Shown here piece after piece: positions 45,368-54,513 of a stretch of 64,000 nt of DNA. Each line of letters opens with the position of its first letter. Within the stretch, counting starts at the first letter, position 1. Location of the stretch: assembly GCA_021373025.1 (NCBI GenBank), contig JAJFTL010000064.1, forward strand, positions 1 through 64,000, in the 5' to 3' direction. The translations under genes were made by a program, and so were the position numbers. The DNA is from a bacterium. Lineage in GTDB: Bacteria > Caldisericota > Caldisericia > Cryosericales > Cryosericaceae. The notes under the pieces are model-generated. The model was not told the origin of the DNA. It saw only the letters and a list, made by a program, of their open reading frames with translations, and ran no database searches.

Positions 45368-45782
45368 GATAGCTCCTTTGACGTAACTAGTGACGTGTTT
45401 CCATGAGCGCAGTGTATCGCCACGAGATCGCGGCCGGCCTTTTGGACGCACGCAGCCGCTGCTCCAACATCACAAATGGTTGCGACGATAGTATCTCTTG
45501 ACATTTCCTCCAGATGTGGCACAACACACAGCGTTCCATGGCGCTTGGATCGAGATATCTGCCAGACATCAGTAATCTCGCCTCCTGTTTAACACTTCAT
45601 CTTCATCCCAAATTGACCGATCTCGCATTGTTGGGGAACTCGTACCGCGTGTCTTGAGAACCCCACACATCATTCAGCCAGATTGTTGGCTTCTGGTAGC
45701 CTCTCGTTTACCAGCCTGTAAACGGCTACAAACATCATTGCCCCGACGAAGTACTGAAAACCAGGAGATACAGCACAAGGGG
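45368..45782. other. Non-coding gap of about 415 bases
   Basis: No gene is supported here. Short frames near 45304-45569 share codon structure only with korA's 5' flank. A weak CGTTTAC/GTAAACG hairpin at 45705-45724 could terminate the orphan membrane gene. The right half is AT-rich like that gene. Confidence 0.5.
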
Positions 45783-46520
45783 CTAAGAAGATCCATATAA
45801 GCTCTGGATAGCGGACAGAAACGTAACTGTGCCACCGAGAAATTGCTGAGATTCGAGACTCCTCATCAGAGTTGGGGGAATTGAAACTGCGAAAACTGAA
45901 AGCCAGATAACGTACCTGAAGGCAACGATTCTCACGGAAGATTCTCCTCCATATCCTCTGCCCACAAGGAGTGAGATAATGCCTATCGACATGAAGGCAA
46001 CAATAGAAATTGGAGTGAACAAGTCCATCGAGAAATTCGTTGTCAATTCAAGTACTTTCAAATTGCTATATAAAGTCGCAGAATCAAATCGTTGCATGAT
46101 CGTCATATAGATAACATCCAGGAAAATGTGGGCTACGAAGAACACTGCGCCTGTCCTGAGCAGGAGCTTCCTGTGGCGAGTGTCGGGGTTGTTCACTGTC
46201 GGGACTATTCCCAAAAGATAGTACATGACTAAGAATACGAGAAAGAGCGCAATGGATTTCCGAAGGAACCACAGGACAATTTGTCCAAGAGTGAATTGAG
46301 TTGTTGAAGGATACGGGAAGTGGCTACTATATGCATGCGTAAACCATCCATAGTTTATGGTCTCCCGTAACCTCTCGCTATTTTCAAGACGAGCAAGGGT
46401 GAAGCCCACAAAACTTGTCAAAAGACCAAGAACGGGCACTGTGAATAGGGACAACATGAACCACCACCATGTGAGCCACTCACTGACCGATTCCTTGAAG
46501 ACTGTCCATACTCTCTTCAT
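45783..46520 (-). CDS. AT-rich orphan membrane protein
   Basis: I do not recognise this 245-residue protein. It has five or six hydrophobic segments (WWWFMLSLFTVPVLGLLTSF, ALFLVFLVMYYLLGIVPT, AVFFVAHIFLDVIYMTIM, ISIVAFMSIGIISLLVG, YVIWLSVFAVSIPPTL) and no catalytic motif. Base composition is clearly more AT-rich than the surroundings and codon choice is less GC-biased, as is the 45580-45782 stretch beyond it, suggesting recent acquisition. ATG 46520 lacks a strong Shine-Dalgarno; TTG 46535 in frame is an alternative. No partner gene suggests a role. Confidence 0.6.
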   Translation of the reverse strand: MKRVWTVFKESVSEWLTWWWFMLSLFTVPVLGLLTSFVGFTLARLENSERLRETINYGWFTHAYSSHFPYPSTTQFTLGQIVLWFLRKSIALFLVFLVMYYLLGIVPTVNNPDTRHRKLLLRTGAVFFVAHIFLDVIYMTIMQRFDSATLYSNLKVLELTTNFSMDLFTPISIVAFMSIGIISLLVGRGYGGESSVRIVAFRYVIWLSVFAVSIPPTLMRSLESQQFLGGTVTFLSAIQSLYGSS

Positions 46521-46563
46521 AGCTAACTCGCCCAAAACCTATGTCTATCCTCCATTGAGCGTT

Positions 46564-47571
46564 CTAGTGACGCAGTGCTTCGCGGGCCTTGTGCACCCAC
46601 GCATGGTCGGCGGCAAGCGCGCGACCGACGCCAACGAGATCGGCCGTTCCGCTCTCAATAATGTCTTCCGCAGTCTGCGGTCGTGTGATGCCGCCAGTGC
46701 AGATGACATGCGTGTGGACAGCTGCCGAGACGGCCTCGGCAAAGGGTCTGAAATAGGCCTCTCCCGAAACTCCCGGGGGGCGGCTTCCACACATGGCAGC
46801 CGACACGTCGATGATGGCAACACCTGCCTGGTCCAATGCCCGGGCGGCTTCGACGCCTTCGTCCAGCGTCAGGCCTCCCGGGTAGAGCTGAAACGTGGGC
46901 GGGTTGTCTGCAACGCCCAGTCTGACCATAAGGGGCAGGTCGCCATGAATGACCCCCTTGACCTCTTCGATCACCTCCAGCAGCAGGCGCCTGCGAGCCG
47001 CTGGCGTGCCTCCGTACACGTCCGTACGGTGATTTGTGAGCGGACTCAGGAACTCCCCCAGCAGGTAGCCGTGGGCGCAGTGCACCTCAACGAAGTCATA
47101 GCCTGCTTCCCGCACTCGTCCCGCTGCCGCTCCGAAGGCGCGGATCACCGAGGCGATGTCTCCTGTCGACATCTCCTCTGGCATCAGGTGCGAGACAGGG
47201 TTTTCGACCGCACTGGGAGCGAGGCACCGAGCGGGCATGCCTTCGCCGCGGTTCGAGCCTGCATGGCTGATCTGCGCGGCGCAGAGGGCACCCGCCGCAT
47301 GGATGGCAGCAGCAATGGCTGCATGGCCAGCGATGTGTGCATCCGTTGCGAGTGAGATCTGTTGCAGCGACGATCGCCCTTCGGGCGAGACGGCCGAGTG
47401 CTCGACGACGACAAGGGCAGCGCCAGTGGCAGCCAGTGAGCCGTACCGGGCAGCAGTCGCAGGACCTGGATTTCCCTCTGCGTCCGCCTGTTCCGTCGCC
47501 ATCGGCGGCACGACGATGCGATTGGCCAGGTGGAGCTCCGCAACGTCCAGTCCTGAGAACAGATCGTTCAT
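46564..47571 (-). CDS. NADH:flavin oxidoreductase / Old Yellow Enzyme family
   Basis: A 335-residue FMN TIM-barrel protein. NRIVVPPMATEQADAEG, the QISHAGSN loop, GYDFVEVHCAHGYLLGEFLS with SPLTNHRTDVYGG and CTGGITRPQTAEDIIESG are OYE-family motifs. HCAHGYL takes the place of the HGAHGYL loop, so the first active-site position is altered. It ends before any Fe-S or FAD domain, so it is the short (YqjM-like) form. ATG 47571 has GGAGG upstream; the upstream open frame is non-coding. It reduces enoate or enone-like substrates. Confidence 0.9.
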   Translation of the reverse strand: MNDLFSGLDVAELHLANRIVVPPMATEQADAEGNPGPATAARYGSLAATGAALVVVEHSAVSPEGRSSLQQISLATDAHIAGHAAIAAAIHAAGALCAAQISHAGSNRGEGMPARCLAPSAVENPVSHLMPEEMSTGDIASVIRAFGAAAGRVREAGYDFVEVHCAHGYLLGEFLSPLTNHRTDVYGGTPAARRRLLLEVIEEVKGVIHGDLPLMVRLGVADNPPTFQLYPGGLTLDEGVEAARALDQAGVAIIDVSAAMCGSRPPGVSGEAYFRPFAEAVSAAVHTHVICTGGITRPQTAEDIIESGTADLVGVGRALAADHAWVHKAREALRH

Positions 47572-47747
47572 GGTCATCCTCCAGTGTACATGAAAGGAAC
47601 AAAGCGTTCTAACGTCATTGTAGGACGTGTCTGCACCTTTGCAAGGACGAGCTTTCGACACCGTGATGGTGGCGGCACCGCGTGTTGAGACTATACTATA
47701 TGTATGTCAGATCCAACAGGGCACTGTGTCTCGAGAGGAGCATAACC

Positions 47748-49181
47748 ATGATAGAACGACGTGGACAAGCGTATCACCGCAGGTTTTCGCCACTGTATAC
47801 GGACTACTATGAATATTCCATGACGCAGGGCTACTACCTATCGGGCAAGGGACAGGAGCAGGCCGTGTTTGACATTTTCTACCGCGCGAATCCGTTCGGT
47901 GGAGGATATGCTATTGCCGCAGGCCTGCGCGATGCCATCGACTATGTGCTGGGCATGCGCTTTACTCCAGATGAGCTGAGCTACTTGAGTTCGCTCGGGT
48001 TCCGCGACGATTTCCTTCAGGTACTCGAAACGATGCGGTTTACAGGAGACATCACGGCAGTACCCGAAGGTGAGGTTGTGTTCCCGGGGGAGCCCATCAT
48101 CAGCGTCAAGGGACCCCTGATCGAGACGCAGCTGCTGGAGGCGCTCATCCTCAGCACCGTGAACTTTCAGACGCTGGTGGCAACGAAGGCACGCCGTCTC
48201 GTCTGTGCAGCGGATGGGAGAAGCATCACTGACTTTGGCCTCCGCCGCGCGCAGGGAGATGGGGGGATGGGTGCCAGCCGCGCCAGCTTCGTGGGTGGCG
48301 TTGCGATGACGTCCAATGTGCTGCTGGCCTTTGAAGAGAACGTGCCGGCAGGCGGCACTGTTGCCCACAGCTGGATTCAGAGCTTTGACTCCGAGGAGGA
48401 GGCCTTTCGCGTCTATGCAGGGATGCATCCGGATGACGCCGTTCTGCTGCTTGACACCTATGATACGCTGGGCCAGGGACTGCCCAATGCCATCACTATT
48501 GGCAAGGAGCTTGAGGCACAGGGGCACCATCTGCGTGGTGTGCGGCTCGACTCGGGAGACCTGGCGTACCTCAGCAAGAAGGTACGAAGGGCACTTGACG
48601 AAAACGGGCTAGGCCATGTGAAGATCTCGGTCAGCAACCAGCTTGATGAATATGTCATCGAGTCGCTGATAGATCAGGGCGCGCCCATTGACATGTTTGG
48701 CGTGGGCACGCGCCTGGTGACGGGATATAACGATGGCGCGCTGGATGGCGTCTACAAGATGGTCCAGCTCAGGGGACGGCCGATCATCAAGATTTCGGAG
48801 AATCCCGCCAAAATCAACGTTCCAGGTGAAAAGGAAGTGTATCGCTACTACGATGGGGGCGATGGGCTGTGGCTGCTGGACGGGCTGTGTCTTGCCGGAG
48901 GCGATGAAAATCCTGCTGTCCTGATGGACCCGGACTTTGACTACAAGAAGACCGACGTGGCGGGACTGCGCCGCGAGAACATTCGCAAGGAGATCGTTCG
49001 TGGGGGTGAACTGGTGTACTCTTTCCCGACCCTCCTTGAAACGGCGGCTTGGAGCGCACAGCGATTTGCTCTCCTCTACGGTGAGCACAAGCGTTTCACT
49101 AATCCTCACACCTACCACGTCGGGGTCAGCCGCGAGCTGTTCGACCTTCGCCGTAAGCTGATTGAGGAGAGATCGTCATGA
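47748..49181 (+). CDS. pncB: Nicotinate phosphoribosyltransferase
   Basis: A 477-residue enzyme of NAD salvage, making nicotinate mononucleotide from nicotinate and PRPP. LYTDYYEYSMTQGYY, FDIFYRANPFGGGYAIAAGL, DFGLRRAQGDGGMGASRASF, HSWIQSF, GVRLDSGDLAYLSKKVRRAL and DMFGVGTRLVTGYNDGALDG are the conserved blocks including the phosphate-binding SGD. ATG 47748 has GAGAGGAG upstream. The stop overlaps the start of pncA (ATGA). Confidence 0.95.
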   Translation: MIERRGQAYHRRFSPLYTDYYEYSMTQGYYLSGKGQEQAVFDIFYRANPFGGGYAIAAGLRDAIDYVLGMRFTPDELSYLSSLGFRDDFLQVLETMRFTGDITAVPEGEVVFPGEPIISVKGPLIETQLLEALILSTVNFQTLVATKARRLVCAADGRSITDFGLRRAQGDGGMGASRASFVGGVAMTSNVLLAFEENVPAGGTVAHSWIQSFDSEEEAFRVYAGMHPDDAVLLLDTYDTLGQGLPNAITIGKELEAQGHHLRGVRLDSGDLAYLSKKVRRALDENGLGHVKISVSNQLDEYVIESLIDQGAPIDMFGVGTRLVTGYNDGALDGVYKMVQLRGRPIIKISENPAKINVPGEKEVYRYYDGGDGLWLLDGLCLAGGDENPAVLMDPDFDYKKTDVAGLRRENIRKEIVRGGELVYSFPTLLETAAWSAQRFALLYGEHKRFTNPHTYHVGVSRELFDLRRKLIEERSS

Positions 49182-49726
49182 ACTATGGGAATTTCGGGTT
49201 GGACACGGCGCTGCTGGTCATCGATGTTCAGAATGACTTTTGCCCGGGCGGCGCTCTCGCTGTCGCTGGAGGCGATGACATCATCCCCACCATCAATGCC
49301 TGGATGCCCCGGTTTGCCACGGTGATTGCGTCGCGCGACTGGCATCCGGCGAATAGTGTGCATTTCAAAAAGTGGCCGCCGCACTGTATTGCCGGCACAA
49401 TCGGTGCACAGTTCCGGACAGGGCTCAATACGCGGCATATCCAGCTGGTCCTCGACAAAGGGACTGGCGACACTGATGACGGATACAGTGCATTCGAGGC
49501 GACCAACGTGGACCTTGAGGGCTGGCTTCGCCTGCGGAAGATCACCACCCTGTACGTGTGTGGTCTCGCAACCGACTACTGCGTGTTGCAGACCGTGTTG
49601 GACGCGCGCCGCCGTGGATTCAGCGTTGTGGTGCTGCGCGAAGGGGTAGCAGCTGTCGAGGCTGCTCCCGGTGATGGACAGCGTGCCTTGGACGCAATGG
49701 AAGCTGCAGGTGCACGCCTCCTGTAG
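49178..49726 (+). CDS. pncA: Nicotinamidase
   Basis: A 182-residue isochorismatase-fold amidase converting nicotinamide to nicotinate, the substrate of the preceding enzyme. The triad is Asp in LLVIDVQNDFCPGGAL, Lys in LDKGTGDTDDGYSAF and Cys in CGLATDYCVLQT. The metal site D-x-H-x-x-N-S-V-H-F (RDWHPANSVHF) is complete. It overlaps pncB by four bases, forming a two-gene salvage operon. Confidence 0.95.
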   Translation: MNYGNFGLDTALLVIDVQNDFCPGGALAVAGGDDIIPTINAWMPRFATVIASRDWHPANSVHFKKWPPHCIAGTIGAQFRTGLNTRHIQLVLDKGTGDTDDGYSAFEATNVDLEGWLRLRKITTLYVCGLATDYCVLQTVLDARRRGFSVVVLREGVAAVEAAPGDGQRALDAMEAAGARLL

Positions 49727-49806
49727 CAGAGCCACCGTTGTCGCGATATGCACCGAGTAGAACAGGGAACAGTTGGATGAGCTTATTCTCAGGGAATGAG
49801 GTGGAT

Positions 49807-52800
49807 GTGAAGGTGAAACAAACACGTCTGGCAAGCCGGTTGGTCGTCCTTCCTCTTGTGTTTGCCATGTTTCTGACGGCGGTGCCTGCAGGGGTTCTTG
49901 GAGTTCCACTGGGGACGAACCCTCCCGACACCTCTATCCGTGCGCGCCTGAAAGATGCTGCTCTCCGCCACAACATCCCGTCCGTGATTCTCATGGCCAT
50001 CGCATATCAGGAGTCTGGGTGGCGGCAGTTCGATGCGGGTGGAAACCCGATCATCGGCACGAATGCCACGTCGCAAGACGTGGGCATCATGCAGATCAAC
50101 ACGTCAGGGCGCAACGATGTGGACCGTCTCATGTCGGACATCGACTACAACATCGACATAGGCGCCAGGATTCTCGATGGCAAGTGGAAGGTAACGCCGG
50201 GGATCGGCGACGGTGACCGGAACGTGCTGGAAAACTGGTACTACGCCATCTGGGCCTACAATGGCTTTTCGTCAACCAACAACCCTAATACGGTGGGTGG
50301 GCGGCACTATCAGGACCGGGTTCTTGCTCTTATGGCCCGTCAGGTGCTGGGTAGCGACGGCCAGCCATTGTGGCAGCCCGTGAGCGTGACACTGCCGAAC
50401 CCGGCCATGATTGCCAATCCGCCCGCCTGGATCCCGACCCCCGAGCCTGTTCATTATGGCGATCTGTATGCAGGCTTCAACCGGGGAGACAACTTTCGCG
50501 TCCTCGAAAGCCCAGCTGGCGCAGTGCTCTCGACTGCTGGGGGGACCGCTGTCCGGTTCCTGCTCCAGAACGTAGGGACGACGACGTGGGACACTTCCTA
50601 TGTGCCGGTCCTTGCCGTTGGAGACCCTGTTATCACAAGTCTGCAGGGTCAGCCGTGTGCCCAGGCCATTCTCCCTGGGGCCAGTGTGCCAGTGACCTTC
50701 GCCCTGCCGCCTGCCCTTCCCGCGGGGGCTCTCAGCATGACCCTGTCCATGACCCGAAGCGGCGCGGTGTTTGGAGCAGGATGGCAGGCACAGGCAACCA
50801 TTGTGGACATTGCCGCAACGGCAGCCATGCCGGACAGTCTTGTCCAGGGTTCTTTGCTCGACGTTCCCATCCAGGTCTCCAGTACCCAGCCTTTGACCGT
50901 CACCCCGGGCTTTGAGCTTCGAGACATGCAGGGAACGCTAGTTGACAGCTCCTCCCTGGTCGCGAGGCGCTATGGCACGCCAGTCGGCATCGTACCAGTG
51001 ATGCTTCCGGGACAGCAGTCGGGCGACATACGCTATTTTGCCGGCGCAACGGCTGCCGGGTTGCTGCAGCCGGGGCAGTATCAGCTGACTGTCAACTTCA
51101 CTGCTGGCCTGTCGGCGCTGGAGGGCGTATCCGGCACGGTTCCCTTTGCGAGCATCACGCATCCTCTCCAGGTGCTGCCTGCTGGTCAGCCCGGATTGCT
51201 GATCGTGGACCCGGTACCCGTGGGGGCATCCGTGTCGGTGGATGGCAGTGTCCAGCCAGTTGTGACGCCGTGCGCGGTGCCGACCATCCCAGGCCTGCAC
51301 GTCATCCAGGTGACCGGCGCAAACATGCTGCCCGTTGCAGCGACCGTCGATACGTCGGCAGCCCCCGTAACACTGGTGGCGCCGACGCTGACCCCGGTGG
51401 CTGAGACTCCGGTGACCTTGACACCGTCGCCCGTCAATCTGGACTTTGGGGTACTCAAGGCAGGAGCGGGCGTGACGGGGCAGGTGACGCTTCAGGTGAG
51501 CGGGACAGCGGGGGCGCAAGGCGTCGTCTCGGCCTCGGCGAACTGGATACGGGTGAGCCCACTGACCTTTGACGGCAGCCAGGTCTTCACTGTGGGTGTC
51601 GATGGGCGCTGGCTGGACCCCAATGCAGCCAACACGGGAAAGATCACGTTCACCATGGGCAGCACGACCGTTGCTGTCCCTGTCAAGGCGGGCTTCGCGC
51701 CGATTCCGACCATCGGGTTTGTTCTCTCGCCCCAGAGCGTGCAGGTAGGCATGGGCGATGAATTTGAGTTGAACCTCACGGCCCGCAACCTCCAGCTGCT
51801 GTTTGATCATGTGGACCTCACCGTAGCCTGGGACCCTGCGCTTGTCTCATTCAAGGGCATTGCGGCGTCGTCTTCTCTGACAGCGCCGCCTGTAGCGCCG
51901 GGCGACCCTGGGATCCTTCGGATCCAGAGCGACGTTACAGGATTTGCCGACGGTCAGAGCATTCTGGCAGTACTGCGGTTCACAGCTCTTGGCCAGACGG
52001 AGAAGACAGGCATCAATCTGCGGGGCACCGTGACGTTGGGCGGCAGTCCCGTCCGTTCAACCATGGGCGGCTCCGCGGTTACCATCAATCAACACTTTGT
52101 TCTCCCAGGGATGCCCGACGGCTTCTCTGCAGCAGGAGAGCAGGGGCAGGTGCGTTTGAGCTGGCGGGCGTCTACCACGGGGACGTACCCGATCGCCCGG
52201 TATGACATCTATCGCAAGCAGGGTGCGTCCGACCTTGAAACAGCGGAGCTTGTCGGCGAGGCAGCACCCGATGCTACGCAGTTCCTGGACCGCGGACCCC
52301 TCGAGCGTGCCACCTACTACTACTGGGTCATGTGCGAGGACACGCGCGGCAATGTGAGCAATCCGGCCGGCCCTGTCAAGGTGCAGCCTATCATCAACAC
52401 CGACCCCGTCGCAAAGATTACCCTTGTCTTTAGCGTCAACAAGCCGTCCGTCGTCATGAACGGAGTGACCGTGCCCATGGACACGGCACCCGTCATCGAG
52501 AACGGACGAACCATCCTTCCAGTCCGCTATATCGCGACGCCGCTGGGGGCACAGGTGCTGTGGAGTCCCAAGGAACAAAAAGTCACCCTGGTGGGCAGCA
52601 AGAGGGTGGAGCTATGGATCGGCAAACCGACCGCAAGGGTCGACGGTGTCGATGTGCTGATCGATCCGGACAACCCGAAGGTGGCTCCGCGAATCGTGAG
52701 CGGCAGGACCATGCTGCCCCTCCGCTTCATCAGTGAGACGTTTGGTGCCAGCATCGTGTATGACCCCAAACTGCAGACGGTAACCGTCACCCTGGCCAAG

Positions 52801-52809
52801 GGAGCGTAA
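49807..52809 (+). CDS. Secreted multidomain protein: transglycosylase, PEGA-like, BACON-like, cohesin, FN3, CuAO-N
   Basis: A 1000-residue exported protein. The signal peptide (LVVLPLVFAMFLTAVPAG) starts at GTG 49807, after GAGGTGG. A lysozyme-fold SLT-like domain follows (AIAYQESGWRQFD, Glu about 67; TSQDVGIMQINTS; WAYNGFSS), then an Ig-like region (210-450). After these come a PEGA-like repeat (about 455-515), a BACON-like domain (540-635), a cohesin-type domain (637-755), fibronectin III (about 766-865) and a paired copper-amine-oxidase-N-like domain (875-1000). It probably binds and cuts peptidoglycan. The frame is open from 49738. Confidence 0.85.
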   Translation: MKVKQTRLASRLVVLPLVFAMFLTAVPAGVLGVPLGTNPPDTSIRARLKDAALRHNIPSVILMAIAYQESGWRQFDAGGNPIIGTNATSQDVGIMQINTSGRNDVDRLMSDIDYNIDIGARILDGKWKVTPGIGDGDRNVLENWYYAIWAYNGFSSTNNPNTVGGRHYQDRVLALMARQVLGSDGQPLWQPVSVTLPNPAMIANPPAWIPTPEPVHYGDLYAGFNRGDNFRVLESPAGAVLSTAGGTAVRFLLQNVGTTTWDTSYVPVLAVGDPVITSLQGQPCAQAILPGASVPVTFALPPALPAGALSMTLSMTRSGAVFGAGWQAQATIVDIAATAAMPDSLVQGSLLDVPIQVSSTQPLTVTPGFELRDMQGTLVDSSSLVARRYGTPVGIVPVMLPGQQSGDIRYFAGATAAGLLQPGQYQLTVNFTAGLSALEGVSGTVPFASITHPLQVLPAGQPGLLIVDPVPVGASVSVDGSVQPVVTPCAVPTIPGLHVIQVTGANMLPVAATVDTSAAPVTLVAPTLTPVAETPVTLTPSPVNLDFGVLKAGAGVTGQVTLQVSGTAGAQGVVSASANWIRVSPLTFDGSQVFTVGVDGRWLDPNAANTGKITFTMGSTTVAVPVKAGFAPIPTIGFVLSPQSVQVGMGDEFELNLTARNLQLLFDHVDLTVAWDPALVSFKGIAASSSLTAPPVAPGDPGILRIQSDVTGFADGQSILAVLRFTALGQTEKTGINLRGTVTLGGSPVRSTMGGSAVTINQHFVLPGMPDGFSAAGEQGQVRLSWRASTTGTYPIARYDIYRKQGASDLETAELVGEAAPDATQFLDRGPLERATYYYWVMCEDTRGNVSNPAGPVKVQPIINTDPVAKITLVFSVNKPSVVMNGVTVPMDTAPVIENGRTILPVRYIATPLGAQVLWSPKEQKVTLVGSKRVELWIGKPTARVDGVDVLIDPDNPKVAPRIVSGRTMLPLRFISETFGASIVYDPKLQTVTVTLAKGA

Positions 52810-52929
52810 GAGGCGCACATGGTCAGGTTCAAGGAACCTTCAGCGGGTATGCACACCTGCTGGCCCGCAGTGCCAGTTTCGTCGTGCTGATCTTGCGCTA
52901 CATGGTTCCACTGGTAAAGGCTGGATGAC

Positions 52930-53805
52930 ATGAGCCTGCAGTTCGAGGGAGTCACGCAGCACCTGTGGGTGGCAAAGTGTCGGAGATATGCCATGAACAC
53001 CGGCATCGTGCACGATGCAGGACATGCTGCGCTCATTGACCCTGCACTGCTTCCCGACGAGGTCGAGGAGATTGCTGCCTTCTGCGAGCAGAAGCATGTG
53101 CAGGTCGACACCGTCATCATCACCCACCACCACTGGGACCACGTCCTGGGTGCCGCACGGTTTCCTGGGGCGCACCTGCTGACGCACCAGGCGTATCTCG
53201 GGCAGATGGCGCTCGATCTGGAGCATACGTGGAGTGCAATCCGGCGCTTCTATGCGTCGGAGGGCGTTGCCGTTTCCGGCTCGTTCAGCCCACCCTTGCC
53301 CGACCTGACCTTCGACCGCATCACCGGGCTCATGGTCGGCGAGTTGCGCGTTCAGCTTTTTCATACGCCCGGCCATGCGCGCGATCATCTCTCAATCTAC
53401 GATGCCGAATCTGCGTTTCTCTGGGCAGGCGACCTTCTGAGCGATCTGGAGATCCCCTTCATCAGCTACCGCCTCGATGCCTTTGAGCGCACCCTTGCTA
53501 TGTTCGCCGCCATGGACATCCGTCTGTTGATTCCCGGCCATGGCAACAGCACCCGCGACCGCGCCGAGATCGCACGGCGCATCGCCGACGACCGCGCGTA
53601 CCTGTCCGAACTGCGCAGGCTGATCGAACCCGTTGTCCTCCGGGGCGGTTCGGTGCAGGATGCAACTGCTGCCTGTGCCGGCATGGTCGTCCGCAATGCC
53701 GCCGACAATGCCGAAGCGCACGCTATGAACGTCGAACAAGTCTTCCTCGAATGCGGTGGCTCTGCCCCTCCCAACGTTCTCCTTGGCTGGTCCCGCGAAT
53801 TGTGA
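52930..53805 (+). CDS. MBL-fold metallo-hydrolase
   Basis: A 291-residue protein of the metallo-beta-lactamase fold. The zinc motif is THHHWDHVLGAA (HxHxDH), with further ligands in HTPGHARDHLSIYD and IPGHGNSTRDRAE. The glyoxalase II-like topology includes a C-terminal helical part. The last codons read REL-TGA, contributed by the repeat at 53798-53840. Substrate uncertain; hydroxyacylglutathione-like thioesters or other esters are possible. Confidence 0.9.
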   Translation: MSLQFEGVTQHLWVAKCRRYAMNTGIVHDAGHAALIDPALLPDEVEEIAAFCEQKHVQVDTVIITHHHWDHVLGAARFPGAHLLTHQAYLGQMALDLEHTWSAIRRFYASEGVAVSGSFSPPLPDLTFDRITGLMVGELRVQLFHTPGHARDHLSIYDAESAFLWAGDLLSDLEIPFISYRLDAFERTLAMFAAMDIRLLIPGHGNSTRDRAEIARRIADDRAYLSELRRLIEPVVLRGGSVQDATAACAGMVVRNAADNAEAHAMNVEQVFLECGGSAPPNVLLGWSREL

Positions 53806-53840
53806 CTCCCCTTGTACCAGGTACAATGGCATTCATAATT
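53798..53840 (+). repeat. 43-bp palindrome, copy B (upstream of RAYT)
   Basis: It has ends AATTGTGACTCC and ATTCATAATT around the core CTTGTACC-A-GGTACAA. The right arm is degraded. It supplies the stop of the MBL gene and lies 32 bases before the transposase start. The central A marks its orientation relative to copy C. Confidence 0.88.
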
Positions 53841-53871
53841 GATCATCTAGCACATCAAGGAGGCTGGTGAA

Positions 53872-54513
53872 GTGGGTAGAACGCCGCGCATCGAATATGA
53901 GGGAGCCGTGTATCACGTGACCAACCGGGGCAACGGCCAGGAGATGATTTACCGGGAAGAAGCTGACTGGAAGGCTTTCCTGGGCATTATGAGCGACGTC
54001 GTGTCGGAGTTTGGGTGGAGGATCTACACGTACTGTTTGATGGGGAATCACTACCACTTGCTGGTGGAGACACCTCAACCGAACCTGTCTCTGGGAATGA
54101 GAGAACTGGACCTGCAGTATACCTTGCGGTACAACTGGAGATACGAGCATTCGGGTCACGTGTTCCAAGATCGCTACTGGTCGGGGCTTGTCCTCAACGA
54201 CAACTACCTGATCGACGCGGCGAGCTACCTGCTGCTCAACCCGCTTCGGGCCCAGCTGGTCCAATCTCCGGAGGAGTGGCGTTGGTCGAGCTGCGCGGCC
54301 ATGGCCGGACTTGTCCCGCCGCCCTCATGGCTCGACATGGATTGGCTGCCTGTCGATTTCCGTGGTGCGACGGGGGATCCAAATGGTCCATTCCTGTCCT
54401 ACGTCCGGGAGTGCATCAACAAGCCGCGTCCAGCAAACCTGGAGAAGCAACGCCATCGCATGCGCAGAAATGTGAAGACGCTTGTACCTGGTACAAGAGA
54501 GATACACAATTGA
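53872..54513 (+). CDS. REP-associated tyrosine transposase (RAYT, Y1_Tnp/HUH)
   Basis: A 213-residue protein of the IS200/IS605-like single-strand nuclease family. The N-terminal block is GRTPRIEYEGAVYHVTNRGN. The HUH motif is MGNHYHLLVETP (His-Tyr-His). The catalytic tyrosine lies in SYLLLNPLRAQLV. RAYTs process palindromic REP elements and are usually single-copy domesticated genes flanked by inverted REPs, as here (copies B and C). GTG 53872 is preceded by AAGGAGG. The last 14 codons (TLVPGTREIHN-TGA) are encoded by the downstream repeat. Confidence 0.92.
   Translation: MGRTPRIEYEGAVYHVTNRGNGQEMIYREEADWKAFLGIMSDVVSEFGWRIYTYCLMGNHYHLLVETPQPNLSLGMRELDLQYTLRYNWRYEHSGHVFQDRYWSGLVLNDNYLIDAASYLLLNPLRAQLVQSPEEWRWSSCAAMAGLVPPPSWLDMDWLPVDFRGATGDPNGPFLSYVRECINKPRPANLEKQRHRMRRNVKTLVPGTREIHN
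54469..54511 (-). repeat. 43-bp palindrome, copy C (downstream of RAYT, inverted)
   Basis: CTTGTACC-T-GGTACAAG with outer ends AATGTGAAGACG / GATACACAATT. The central T is the complement of copy B, so it is inverted relative to it. It encodes the RAYT C-terminus and its end overlaps the TTG start of uvrB. Confidence 0.88.

Noticed and set aside
45304-45569. Short minus-strand frames upstream of korA, considered as a ferredoxin remnant
   Set aside because: Cysteines do not form a CxxCxxC pattern and no frame shows recognisable similarity.
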